In this document: positions 15,209 through 21,814 of the stretch, in pieces
How positions within the stretch are numbered: position 1 is the stretch's first letter
Layout: the number at the start of each line of letters is the position of its first letter
Source of the DNA: an uncultured Clostridia bacterium
GTDB taxonomy: Bacteria; Bacillota; Clostridia; Christensenellales; Borkfalkiaceae
Length of the DNA: 23,391 bases
Direction: 5' to 3'
NCBI GenBank assembly: GCA_947632165.1
Contig: CANROI010000003.1
Coordinates: 1 to 23,391, forward strand
Notes under the pieces: model-generated
Told to the model about the DNA's origin: nothing
Database searches by the model: none
What the model saw: only the letters and a program-made list of their open reading frames with translations
Made by a program: the position numbers and the translations under genes

Positions 15209-16060
15209 TTATTTTGCGTTTTCGATATAAATTTTTCGATAAATATGCTCCGCATAGGCTTGCGCGATGTTTTGCCTTGTAACTCTTTCGATTGCGCCGA
15301 AGAAGGCATTGGAGTTCACTTCGCACATGAGGTATCCGTCTTTTCCGAACAGCAGATCGATCCCGCAATAGTCGAGCCCGAGCGTGCGGGCGATCGCTTC
15401 CGACAAATCGGTCGCTTCCCGGTCGAGCGGAAACGGTTCCCCTATGCCGCCGAGTTCCGCGTTTGAGCGGAAATCCGTTTGGGAAGTCCGGCGCATGGCG
15501 GCGACTGCCCTACCCCCTATCACGATGACGCGCAGGTCTCGGCCGGCGCTCTCTGCAATCAATTTCTGGTAGAGATGCGGCACCCCCTTCAGCCTCTCCG
15601 CAAGCGCTCTGAGTTCGGTCTCGTTCCGTGCGAGATACACCTGCTTGCCGAGCGAACCGTGGCATTCCTTGACGACGACGGGAAACCCGAGCCGGTCCTT
15701 TACCTCCCCCAAAAGCGCTTCCGAGACGGGCGCGGAAGGTGTATAGCAGAGAAGAGACGGGATCGTTTCCGGCATGGGGAAGCCGTCGAGCGCAAGATGG
15801 GTCAGCATCTTGTCGTCGCAGATCTCGATCGCCTCCGCGCGGTTGAAGATGCGGAGCCGCTTTTCAAGCGCCCGCGCGGCGTATTTGTCCTTGTCGGCAT
15901 AGACGGCGAAGTCCCCCTCTTTATGCAGGATCGATGGGGAATTGCGGACGATCTCCATGCTCACGCCCAGCGCTTCGAGTTCCGATTTCAAACGCTTCGG
16001 CTGATTGAGCTCGCTCGAAGCCTCGGTATAGGCGTTGATCACAATAAATCCTTTCTTCAT
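15209..16060 (-). CDS. RimK-like ATP-grasp ligase
   Basis: From the ATG at 16060 this is a 283-residue ATP-grasp protein that begins with KKGFIVINAY. The N-terminal domain is the RimK pre-ATP-grasp fold. The ATP-grasp core shows FPVVVKECHGSLGKQVYL, DLRVIVIGGRAVAAMRR, FRSNAELGG and the metal-binding end GIDLLFGKDGYLMCEVNSNAFF. Such enzymes form amide bonds using ATP, often adding glutamate or another amino acid to a protein, peptide or cofactor. The substrate here is unknown. No ribosome site precedes the ATG: it sits 3 bases after the T-run of a terminator hairpin. An in-frame ATG at 16099, just after hom, would add 13 residues encoded by the hairpin and is less likely. Confidence 0.85.
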   Translation of the reverse strand: MKKGFIVINAYTEASSELNQPKRLKSELEALGVSMEIVRNSPSILHKEGDFAVYADKDKYAARALEKRLRIFNRAEAIEICDDKMLTHLALDGFPMPETIPSLLCYTPSAPVSEALLGEVKDRLGFPVVVKECHGSLGKQVYLARNETELRALAERLKGVPHLYQKLIAESAGRDLRVIVIGGRAVAAMRRTSQTDFRSNAELGGIGEPFPLDREATDLSEAIARTLGLDYCGIDLLFGKDGYLMCEVNSNAFFGAIERVTRQNIAQAYAEHIYRKIYIENAK

Positions 16061-16063
16061 TGT

Positions 16064-16090
16064 AAAAAACGGGGCGCATGGCGCGCCCCG
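16064..16090 (-). terminator. Intrinsic terminator between hom and the ATP-grasp gene
   Basis: On the minus strand, CGGGGCGC and GCGCCCCG form a perfect 8-bp stem around a 5-base loop, followed by T6 at 16069-16064. It starts 15 bases after the hom stop. The next ATG is 3 bases beyond the T-run, so it may act as an attenuator for the ligase gene. Confidence 0.85.
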
Positions 16091-16105
16091 GACCCCCATT
16101 CGATT

Positions 16106-17386
16106 TTACAGAGCGACGCGAAGGATGGATTCCACCTTGGCGATGTCGCTTGCATTGAGCTTCGAAACCGCATTCCGGATCGCCGCCTCATGCGTTTCGT
16201 GCGTGACGATGACGATCGTCGCTTTTTCATCCTCTTCACAACCGCGCTGGATCATCTCGAGAATGGAAATGTTGTTCTTCCCGAACACCGCGGCGATCTT
16301 GGAAAGCACACCGGTCCTGTCCGTCACCGTGAGCCGCATGTAGTAGGCGCTCCTGAAGTCGGAGACAAACCGAACGCCCTTGTCCGCCGTTGCCGTGTTT
16401 TTGAAGGGAGAATATTTATTTTCGGAATGCGTTGCGGCATAGATGATGTCGCTCACGATCGCGCTGCCCGTGGGAAATTCGCCCGCTCCCTTACCGTACA
16501 GCATGACGTCGCCCACGGAATCGCCGCTCAGGAAGATCGCATTGAAACTGCCGCCGACCGAAGCGAGCGGATGATCCTTCCGCACGAACGCGGGATGTAC
16601 GCGCACCTCGATCCCCTCATGCGTCTGCTTGCCGATCGCAAGGAGTTTCATCCGATAGCCGAGCGATTTCCCGTTCTCGATATCCTCGGGAGAGATCCCC
16701 GTGATCCCCTCCCGAAACACTTTGGTGAAAGGAACTTTGGTGTGAAAGGCAAGCGATGCGAGTATGGAGAGCTTGTATGCCGCGTCGTAGCCCTCAACGT
16801 CAACGTCGGGATCCGCTTCGGCATAGCCGAGCGCCTGCGCCTCTTTGAGCACGTCTTCATAGGCGGCGCCGCTCTCGGACATCTTCGTGAGAATGTAGTT
16901 GGTCGTACCGTTGATGATCCCCATCATCGATTCGATGCGATTGGATTGGACGCCGTCGAGCAAAGTGCGGATGATCGGAACGCCGCCCACGCAACTTGCC
17001 TCATAGTAAAGACCCGCATTCTGGCGCTTTGCCGCGCGCTCAAGCTCATGCGAATATTTGCAGTAGAGCTCTTTGTTCGAGGTGACTACCGTCTTGCCGA
17101 CATTGAGTGCGGCAAGCACGTATTCGCGCGCGACCTCTGTGCCGCCGATACATTCCACGATGATGTTCACATCGGGATTGCAGACGACCTCTGCGATGTT
17201 CGAGGCGATCTCTTCCGGCGCAACGCCGAGCGCTTTCAACTTCGCCGCATCCGGCTCGAGCACGCTTTCGACCACGAGATCGACCTCTTGCGTCCTTTGA
17301 TAGAATTCCCTGTTCTTTGTGAGGATCCGATACGTCCCGCCGCCTACGACGCCGAGACCGAGTATTGCGATTCCGACCTTCTTCAT
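16106..17386 (-). CDS. hom: Homoserine dehydrogenase
   Basis: A 426-residue enzyme of normal length that reduces aspartate semialdehyde to homoserine, the branch point to threonine and methionine. The N-terminal Rossmann domain shows GLGVVGGGT at residues 10-18. The catalytic domain includes GKTVVTSNKELY, GVPIIRTL and the GTTNYILTKM segment, followed by YDAAYKLSILASLAF. A C-terminal ACT domain (about residues 345-426, LTVTDRTGVLSKIAAVFG) is expected to give threonine feedback control. The start overlaps the coaX stop by 4 bp (ATGA) and has its own GGGAGGG ribosome site. Confidence 0.96.
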   Translation of the reverse strand: MKKVGIAILGLGVVGGGTYRILTKNREFYQRTQEVDLVVESVLEPDAAKLKALGVAPEEIASNIAEVVCNPDVNIIVECIGGTEVAREYVLAALNVGKTVVTSNKELYCKYSHELERAAKRQNAGLYYEASCVGGVPIIRTLLDGVQSNRIESMMGIINGTTNYILTKMSESGAAYEDVLKEAQALGYAEADPDVDVEGYDAAYKLSILASLAFHTKVPFTKVFREGITGISPEDIENGKSLGYRMKLLAIGKQTHEGIEVRVHPAFVRKDHPLASVGGSFNAIFLSGDSVGDVMLYGKGAGEFPTGSAIVSDIIYAATHSENKYSPFKNTATADKGVRFVSDFRSAYYMRLTVTDRTGVLSKIAAVFGKNNISILEMIQRGCEEDEKATIVIVTHETHEAAIRNAVSKLNASDIAKVESILRVAL

Positions 17387-18171
17387 TTGGCCCTCCCTTC
17401 CGCATTCAGTTCGTACAGATATTTCAATCCGTTGAGTGTAAGCATTTTATCGATCACATCGATACACTTCGTCTCATGTGAGATCGTTTCGGAGAATCCG
17501 CCGGTCGCGATCGTGACGACATCCTCTGTCTGCAATTCCCGTTTGATCTTCTTGACGATGTATTCCACCAAACCGGCAAAGCCGAAGACAATGCCCGCCT
17601 GCATGTTGGTGACGGTATTCGTCGCGATCACGCTCTTCGGCGCTTCGATCTCGACGCGGGGAAGCTTCGCCGTGCCGCTGACAAGGCTGTCGAGCGAGCC
17701 CTTGATGCCGGGCGCTATGACGCCGCCGATGAACTCCCCTTCTTCGTTTAAGATATTAAAGGTAGTTGCCGTACCGAAGTCGACGATGATCATCGGCTTC
17801 CCGCAGCCGTAATATCTGAGTGCCGCAACATTGTTGACAATGCGGTCGGCGCCCACCTCCCGCGCGTTGTCGGCCCGCATTTTGAGCCCCGTCTTGAGGC
17901 CGGGAGCGAGCTGCATGGCCGTGATGCCGAAATACACCTGCAACATATGGGCGATCGTGTAATCGAGCGACGGCACGACCGAGGAAAAGATCCCGCCCTT
18001 GATCGATTCGCGGGAGACCCGATTGAATTCGAGCATGGAGATGAGCTGGATCCCGTATTCGTCCGAAGTCTTCTTCATCTCCGTGGCGACGCGGAAGGAG
18101 AACTTCAGTTCCTCGCCGTCGAATACGGCATACTTGATATTGCTGTTTCCGATATCGATACAAATGATCAT
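17383..18171 (-). CDS. coaX: Type III pantothenate kinase
   Basis: A 262-residue CoaX of family length. It phosphorylates pantothenate, the first step of coenzyme A synthesis; type III enzymes need a monovalent cation and escape CoA feedback inhibition. ASKHA-fold motifs are DIGNSNIKYAVF at the start (phosphate 1), GADRIVNNVAAL, and IIVDFGTATTFN (phosphate 2). It overlaps the transporter gene upstream and hom downstream by 4 bp each. The ribosome site is weak, so coupling to the transporter gene seems likely. Confidence 0.95.
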   Translation of the reverse strand: MIICIDIGNSNIKYAVFDGEELKFSFRVATEMKKTSDEYGIQLISMLEFNRVSRESIKGGIFSSVVPSLDYTIAHMLQVYFGITAMQLAPGLKTGLKMRADNAREVGADRIVNNVAALRYYGCGKPMIIVDFGTATTFNILNEEGEFIGGVIAPGIKGSLDSLVSGTAKLPRVEIEAPKSVIATNTVTNMQAGIVFGFAGLVEYIVKKIKRELQTEDVVTIATGGFSETISHETKCIDVIDKMLTLNGLKYLYELNAEGRAK

Positions 18172-18812
18172 GATTGTTCCGATCCGACGAGTTTTTTTGA
18201 ACTGCGTCTCTTGCCGATCTGCTTTTCGACAATGAGCACCACACGGTGCAGGGCGGGCGCAAGCAGAAGGCTGATCGCAAATTCGATAAAGAAGTTATAG
18301 GTCACGATGTTGACAATGATAAATACGAAGATGTTCCCTTCCCCACCGAGTGACGTTTGGAAGACAGCAATCGTTCCCGACATGCACAGACAGCCGAGGA
18401 TGAAGAGCCCCGTGTTGACGATGGGCACGATCCCCGCGGCGACAAAGGTTGCCGCCAAGTTGTTCTTTTGGGAGATGAGCTTATACAGCCATCCCGCGAT
18501 CAGCCCCGCGGCGGTCGTCTTGACAAGGCAGGTCAAAGCGGTCACAAGCGGGCTGTTGGTCCAGATCACAAGATAGAACGGCGCGGTACCCGTAATGACC
18601 TGTATGAGCACGACGATCCCGCAGGCGAGCCCCAAAAAAGCACCGACGACGGGTCCGAACAGGACGGCGCCGAGCACAATGGGCAGAAGCGAAAAGTTGA
18701 GCGAGACAGGTCCGATCGGGATTGCGGACGCAAACATCTGCAACACGACGACGAGCGCGAGAAGCACTGCAAGGTAGGCAATGTTCTTGGCGGAAAAGAA
18801 GCCCTTCTTCAT
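18168..18812 (-). CDS. ECF transporter S component, probable pantothenate uptake (PanT-like)
   Basis: A 214-residue membrane protein with about five or six hydrophobic segments spaced as in ECF S components (AYLAVLLALVVVLQMFAS, LNFSLLPIVLGAVLFGP, VGAFLGLACGIVVLIQ). S components bind a vitamin and work with a shared EcfA/A'/T module, which is not in this window. The ATGA overlap with coaX makes pantothenate the most likely substrate, but this is inference from context. A GGAGGT ribosome site is at 18826-18821. The gene has its own promoter and a ~112-base leader. Confidence 0.82.
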   Translation of the reverse strand: MKKGFFSAKNIAYLAVLLALVVVLQMFASAIPIGPVSLNFSLLPIVLGAVLFGPVVGAFLGLACGIVVLIQVITGTAPFYLVIWTNSPLVTALTCLVKTTAAGLIAGWLYKLISQKNNLAATFVAAGIVPIVNTGLFILGCLCMSGTIAVFQTSLGGEGNIFVFIIVNIVTYNFFIEFAISLLLAPALHRVVLIVEKQIGKRRSSKKLVGSEQS

Positions 18813-18924
18813 ATTAAATTACCTCCATCGGATTTCTATGACAAGAATATCCGTGAAAAAATAAATTTTCGACGCTCCTGAGAGGATAAAACCGTTGCCG
18901 TGTTTTTCCTCCGAACGAGTCATC
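18813..18924 (-). promoter_or_regulatory. Structured ~112-base leader of the ECF-coaX-hom operon
   Basis: The predicted leader can fold into two hairpins. One pairs GAGGAAAAAC (18911-18902) with GTTTTATCCTC (18892-18882). The other pairs CGGAT (18853-18849) with ATCCG (18833-18829), ending 2 bases before the GGAGGT ribosome site. I do not recognise a known riboswitch class. Confidence 0.4.
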
Positions 18925-18930
18925 TTAATT

Positions 18931-18959
18931 ATTATACCAAATCGGCGGCGCTTTTGCAA
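18931..18959 (-). promoter_or_regulatory. Promoter of the ECF-coaX-hom operon
   Basis: On the minus strand, TTGCAA (18959-18954), a 17-bp spacer and TATAAT (18936-18931). Expected +1 is about 18924. Confidence 0.8.
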
Positions 18960-19073
18960 CCAAATGAACGGCTTTTCGGGGAACATTTTTTTCCACCCCG
19001 TACATAGGATAATATAGAAGCGGCCGCGGAACAAAGATACATACTTCGCCGCCGCTATCAAGGAGGAAAAACT

Positions 19074-19274
19074 ATGAATAGCTGTTTACAGGGCAATGGC
19101 ATCCTTTGGATCCTCATCATCCTGCTTATCCTCGGGACGAGCGGAAATGTATTCAATTCGAGCGTATTTTCCGGCTGCGGTTGGCCCATCCTGCTTGCAC
19201 TCGGTTACTGCCTTTATCGGAACGGTACATTGAGCACCATCTTCGGGGGCAACGGCTGCGGTTGCAACAACTGA
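19074..19274 (+). CDS. Small Gly/Cys-containing membrane protein
   Basis: A 66-residue protein with a strong AGGAGG ribosome site at 19061-19066. A hydrophobic helix (about residues 10-22, ILWILIILLILG) is followed by a second weaker one (about 34-48), and the C-terminus is GGNGCGCNN. Cysteines are at 4, 35, 46, 62 and 64. Small proteins of this look are known in Clostridia and Bacillus (YjcZ-like sporulation peptides and high-cysteine small proteins), but I cannot assign a family firmly. It stands alone, with a bidirectional terminator behind it. Confidence 0.72.
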   Translation: MNSCLQGNGILWILIILLILGTSGNVFNSSVFSGCGWPILLALGYCLYRNGTLSTIFGGNGCGCNN

Positions 19275-19316
19275 GCCCAAACGGTAGCATTCACCGTTTC
19301 GAATCCGATTCCGTGT

Positions 19317-19355
19317 AAAAAGCCGCCCGCTTCGGAAAGAAGCGGGCGGCTTTTT
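19317..19355. terminator. Bidirectional intrinsic terminator
   Basis: GCCGCCCGCTTC (19322-19333) and GAAGCGGGCGGC (19339-19350) form a perfect 12-bp stem around GGAAA, flanked by A5 on the left and T5 on the right. It ends the small membrane protein gene on the + strand and the NUDIX gene on the - strand. A second small dyad, AAACGGT/ACCGTTT, lies at 19279-19299. Confidence 0.93.
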
Positions 19356-19368
19356 ATGCAAGATCCTG

Positions 19369-19908
19369 TCAGATCGTTTTCGTAGAAAGATTTTTGAAGA
19401 AGAGCAGCGCGGCGATCGTCTTTGCGTCTTTGATCTCCCCGCTTGCGATCTTTGCGAGCGCCTCCTCTACCGGCATATAGACAACGCTGAGAAATTCGTC
19501 CTCGTCGAGGTGCTGCCTGCCCTCATGCACGTCCGAAGCGATATAGATATAGATCTTCTCGTTCGAATAGCCGGGCGTCGGATAGAGCGTCAGGAGCAGA
19601 TCGAGCTTTCCGGCGGAGAGCCCCGTCTCTTCCTCGAGTTCCCGCGCCGCGGCTTCCTTCGGGTCCTCGCCCGGGTTGAGCTTGCCCGCCGGGATCTCGA
19701 GGAGCTCCTCTCCATAGGCATAGCGGAATTGCCGCACGAGGGCGACCTTGCCCTCCCTGACGCAGAGCACGGATGCGCCCCCCGAATGTTCGACCACTTC
19801 GCGCAGACAGGGCTTCCCGTCCGGAAGAAGGGCTTCATCGCGGCGGAGATTTACGATCTTGCCGCGGAATAAATAGTGCTTTTCGACCGTCGTTTCTTTG
19901 AGCTGCAT
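19369..19908 (-). CDS. nudF: NUDIX hydrolase, ADP-ribose pyrophosphatase type
   Basis: The start is the ATG at 19908 with a GAGGCG ribosome site; the frame extends upstream into the previous gene but without family match. The 179-residue protein has the full NUDIX box G-x5-E-x7-REL-x-EE-x-GL at residues 75-97. An ADPRase-type N-terminal strand region precedes it (RGKIVNLRRDEALLPDG, then REVVEHSGGASVL), and a Tyr-Pro-Thr-Pro-Gly (109-113) segment follows the box. The family cleaves ADP-ribose to AMP and ribose-5-phosphate; some members act on ADP-glucose instead. It lies 14 bp after an unrecognised gene, likely in the same transcript. Confidence 0.9.
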   Translation of the reverse strand: MQLKETTVEKHYLFRGKIVNLRRDEALLPDGKPCLREVVEHSGGASVLCVREGKVALVRQFRYAYGEELLEIPAGKLNPGEDPKEAAARELEEETGLSAGKLDLLLTLYPTPGYSNEKIYIYIASDVHEGRQHLDEDEFLSVVYMPVEEALAKIASGEIKDAKTIAALLFFKNLSTKTI

Positions 19909-19922
19909 ATCTGCGCCTCGAA

Positions 19923-20639
19923 TCAGAGTTCGCCCGCAATGAGGAAGATCTCGTTGCTGTTCGTATCGGAGATGTTGACGACCTGGAGGAAATAGAGATA
20001 GCCGCACAGGAGCGCCTTGATCTCCGCAATATCCTTTCTGCCGATCGCGGCATACAGTTCCGCGAGGATCATCTCTCCCGCGACCGCATTTTCCTTGGGC
20101 AGGGAGAGCCCGGCGATCCGGGAACGCTCGACGGAGACCTTCCCGGAGAGCATTTCGAGCAGATTGTCTTCGCGCTTGCGCTGCAGGGAGACATCCCCCC
20201 ACTTCCCCACATCGGGGAAGCAACTGCGGACGATGTCGCGGAAAGGACGGATCATACGCTCGACGAAGAGCCCGTAGCTTGCCGTATAACTACCGTCCTC
20301 ATAAAAGTAACGGAGGAGAAAGTCGTTCAGTTTCAGGCTGCCGCTGTCGAACTCCACGAGCAGGCAGAACACGAATGCAAGCACCTCGCTGCGGTCGGAA
20401 GGAAGATAGGCCTCGCCGCGATGGGTCTTGGTCATTTCGGGTTCTTTGAGATAGGCCCGCTTGGCAGCGGGATAGTCGAATCCGTCCGTGACGGCCGCGA
20501 ACAACTGCGTCAGATCGTTGCAAGTTGCCACGGAGCGCAGCAATTCGCCGATCTTGGTATCCGCCAGGATGAATTTCCCGGTGATGAGCTCGTCGCATGC
20601 GGTGAAGAACCGCTGCATTTTCGTCTGGTTGTCTTCCAT
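19923..20639 (-). CDS. Conserved-looking hypothetical protein, 238 residues
   Basis: The ATG at 20639 is chosen because GGGGAGG lies at 20652-20646 just upstream; an in-frame ATG further up lacks a ribosome site. I do not recognise the family. The protein seems soluble and mostly helical, with no signal peptide and no membrane span. Notable stretches are a charged start (MEDNQTKMQRFF), a Phe/Leu-rich core around residues 88-112 and a C-terminal helix region with LLCGYLYFLQVV. Codon use is like its neighbours, which supports a real gene. It is followed after 14 bp by the NUDIX gene, so the two may share a pathway or just a promoter. Confidence 0.75.
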   Translation of the reverse strand: MEDNQTKMQRFFTACDELITGKFILADTKIGELLRSVATCNDLTQLFAAVTDGFDYPAAKRAYLKEPEMTKTHRGEAYLPSDRSEVLAFVFCLLVEFDSGSLKLNDFLLRYFYEDGSYTASYGLFVERMIRPFRDIVRSCFPDVGKWGDVSLQRKREDNLLEMLSGKVSVERSRIAGLSLPKENAVAGEMILAELYAAIGRKDIAEIKALLCGYLYFLQVVNISDTNSNEIFLIAGEL

Positions 20640-20678
20640 ATATGCCTCCCCGAACGCCTTGCGGGATCCGTTTTTATC

Positions 20679-20687
20679 ATTATAACA
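20679..20687 (-). promoter_or_regulatory. Extended -10 promoter for the hypothetical-NUDIX unit
   Basis: On the minus strand, TGTTATAAT (20687-20679) is a TGnTATAAT extended -10 element. No good -35 is seen 16-18 bp upstream. Expected +1 is about 20672, giving a 33-base leader. Confidence 0.65.
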
Positions 20688-20798
20688 CAAACTGCCCGCG
20701 AAAGGAAAGAAATTTTTCGAAATTTATCTCTGTTTCCCCTCTTTTTTTGAACGAAGATCGGCGCTTACAAAATTTTTTGTGAATTTCAGCAAAAAGCC

Positions 20799-20827
20799 TT
20801 GATTTTACGGCCGATTTCGGGTATAAT
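20799..20827 (+). promoter_or_regulatory. Promoter of the DUF4364-TSCPD unit
   Basis: TTGATT (20799-20804), a 17-bp spacer and TATAAT (20822-20827). Expected +1 is about 20834, giving a 68-base leader. Confidence 0.82.
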
Positions 20828-20901
20828 AGAAGAAATCATTTTCGTCGCCGAAACCAACTGCGCAAGGCGGAAGAAAATCGCTCTCACATAAGGAAGAGAT
20901 C

Positions 20902-21426
20902 ATGCAAGTGAAAGGAGAGACATCTGTCAATAAGCTGATTTTGCTGTTTGTGTTCGATAAGATGGAATGTCCCCTCTCCGAGCGCACGCTGATCGATATG
21001 TGCACCTCGTCCAACGATTGGATCAATTATATGGACTGCATGGTGCTCATCCACAAACTCCTGTCGGACGGTTTTATCTGCGAGATCCCGAGCATGGACG
21101 ATACGCTCTACACGATCACCCCGGAAGGCAGAGAGACGCTCGCGAATTTCTACATCAACATTCCGCGCAGCTCGCGCGAAGAGATCTCGCGGTTCGTCAA
21201 GAACAACAGCGCGAAATTCCGCAACCGCCAGGAATGCAAGTCCGACTATTATCAGAACAAGGATGGCTCCTATACCGTCTTTCTGAAGATCCTCGCCCCC
21301 GTCCAGCCCATGTTGGAGCTGAAGTTCGTCGTTCCGGATAAGCGCACGGCGAACGGCATCTATAAAAAATGGGAGGACAAGGCCGCGGAGCTCTACTCCG
21401 TCGTATATGAAACGCTTGTCGACTAA
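20902..21426 (+). CDS. DUF4364 family winged-helix protein
   Basis: A 174-residue protein of family length. The N-terminal ~70 residues (NKLILLFVFDKMECPLSERTL, then YTITPEGRETLANF) look like a winged helix of the PadR/MarR kind. The C-terminal part has the DUF4364 pattern with alternating strands (SYTVFLKILAP, LELKFVVPD) and the final KWEDKAAELY helix. A role in transcription control is inferred from the fold; no target is known. AGGAAG at 20891-20896 serves as ribosome site. The TSCPD gene follows after 13 bp. Confidence 0.87.
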   Translation: MQVKGETSVNKLILLFVFDKMECPLSERTLIDMCTSSNDWINYMDCMVLIHKLLSDGFICEIPSMDDTLYTITPEGRETLANFYINIPRSSREEISRFVKNNSAKFRNRQECKSDYYQNKDGSYTVFLKILAPVQPMLELKFVVPDKRTANGIYKKWEDKAAELYSVVYETLVD

Positions 21427-21439
21427 AGAGAGGTAAATT

Positions 21440-21691
21440 ATGATCACTTATTCTACCAAGGGAACCTGTTCGAAACAAATCGTCTTCGATCTCGACGACG
21501 AAAAACGCATCCACAACCTCAAGTTCATCGGCGGCTGCAGCGGAAACCTGCAGGGCATCAGCCGGCTCGTTGAAGGGAGAAAGGCCGAGGAAGTCGTGCC
21601 CCTTCTGAAGGGCATCCGCTGCAGACAGAACACTTCCTGCCCCGACCAGCTTGCAAGAGCGCTTGAAGAACAGCTCAATCCGCAGGCTTAA
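21440..21691 (+). CDS. TSCPD domain protein (TIGR03905 type)
   Basis: An 83-residue protein covering just the TSCPD domain: ITYSTKGTCSKQI at the start, FIGGCSGNLQGI, VEGRK, and the ending RCRQNTSCPDQLARALEE that gives the family its name. Four cysteines (10, 33, 61, 67) may bind metal. The same domain forms the C-terminus of some class II ribonucleotide reductases, but the role of the free-standing form is unknown. The ribosome site is AGAGGTAA. A terminator follows 19 bases after the stop. Confidence 0.92.
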   Translation: MITYSTKGTCSKQIVFDLDDEKRIHNLKFIGGCSGNLQGISRLVEGRKAEEVVPLLKGIRCRQNTSCPDQLARALEEQLNPQA

Positions 21692-21710
21692 CGCTCTGTG
21701 CCGAAAAACA

Positions 21711-21740
21711 TCCCTATGGCATGACCATAGGGATTTTGTT
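21711..21740 (+). terminator. Terminator of the DUF4364-TSCPD unit
   Basis: TCCCTATGG (21711-21719) and CCATAGGGA (21725-21733) form a perfect 9-bp stem around CATGA, followed by TTTTGTT. Confidence 0.85.
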
Positions 21741-21776
21741 AAGCAAAAATTTACAATTCAGGCCGATCCGAACCTG

Positions 21777-21804
21777 AAAAAAGCGGGGATCCCCCCGCTT
21801 TTTT
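21777..21804. terminator. Bidirectional terminator, mainly for serine dehydratase
   Basis: AAAAAAGCGGGG (21777-21788) and CCCCGCTTTTTT (21793-21804) are perfect arms around a 4-base loop. On the minus strand the T6 run follows the stem 11 bases after the dehydratase stop. Confidence 0.9.
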
Positions 21805-21814
21805 CTGTGCAAAT

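Noticed and set aside
15479..17812. Long + strand open frame (777 codons)
   Set aside because: It is antisense to the ATP-grasp, hom and coaX genes, all of which have clear motifs.
18819..19061. 80-codon minus-strand open frame upstream of the ECF gene
   Set aside because: It spans the promoter and leader, has no ribosome site and no recognisable family.
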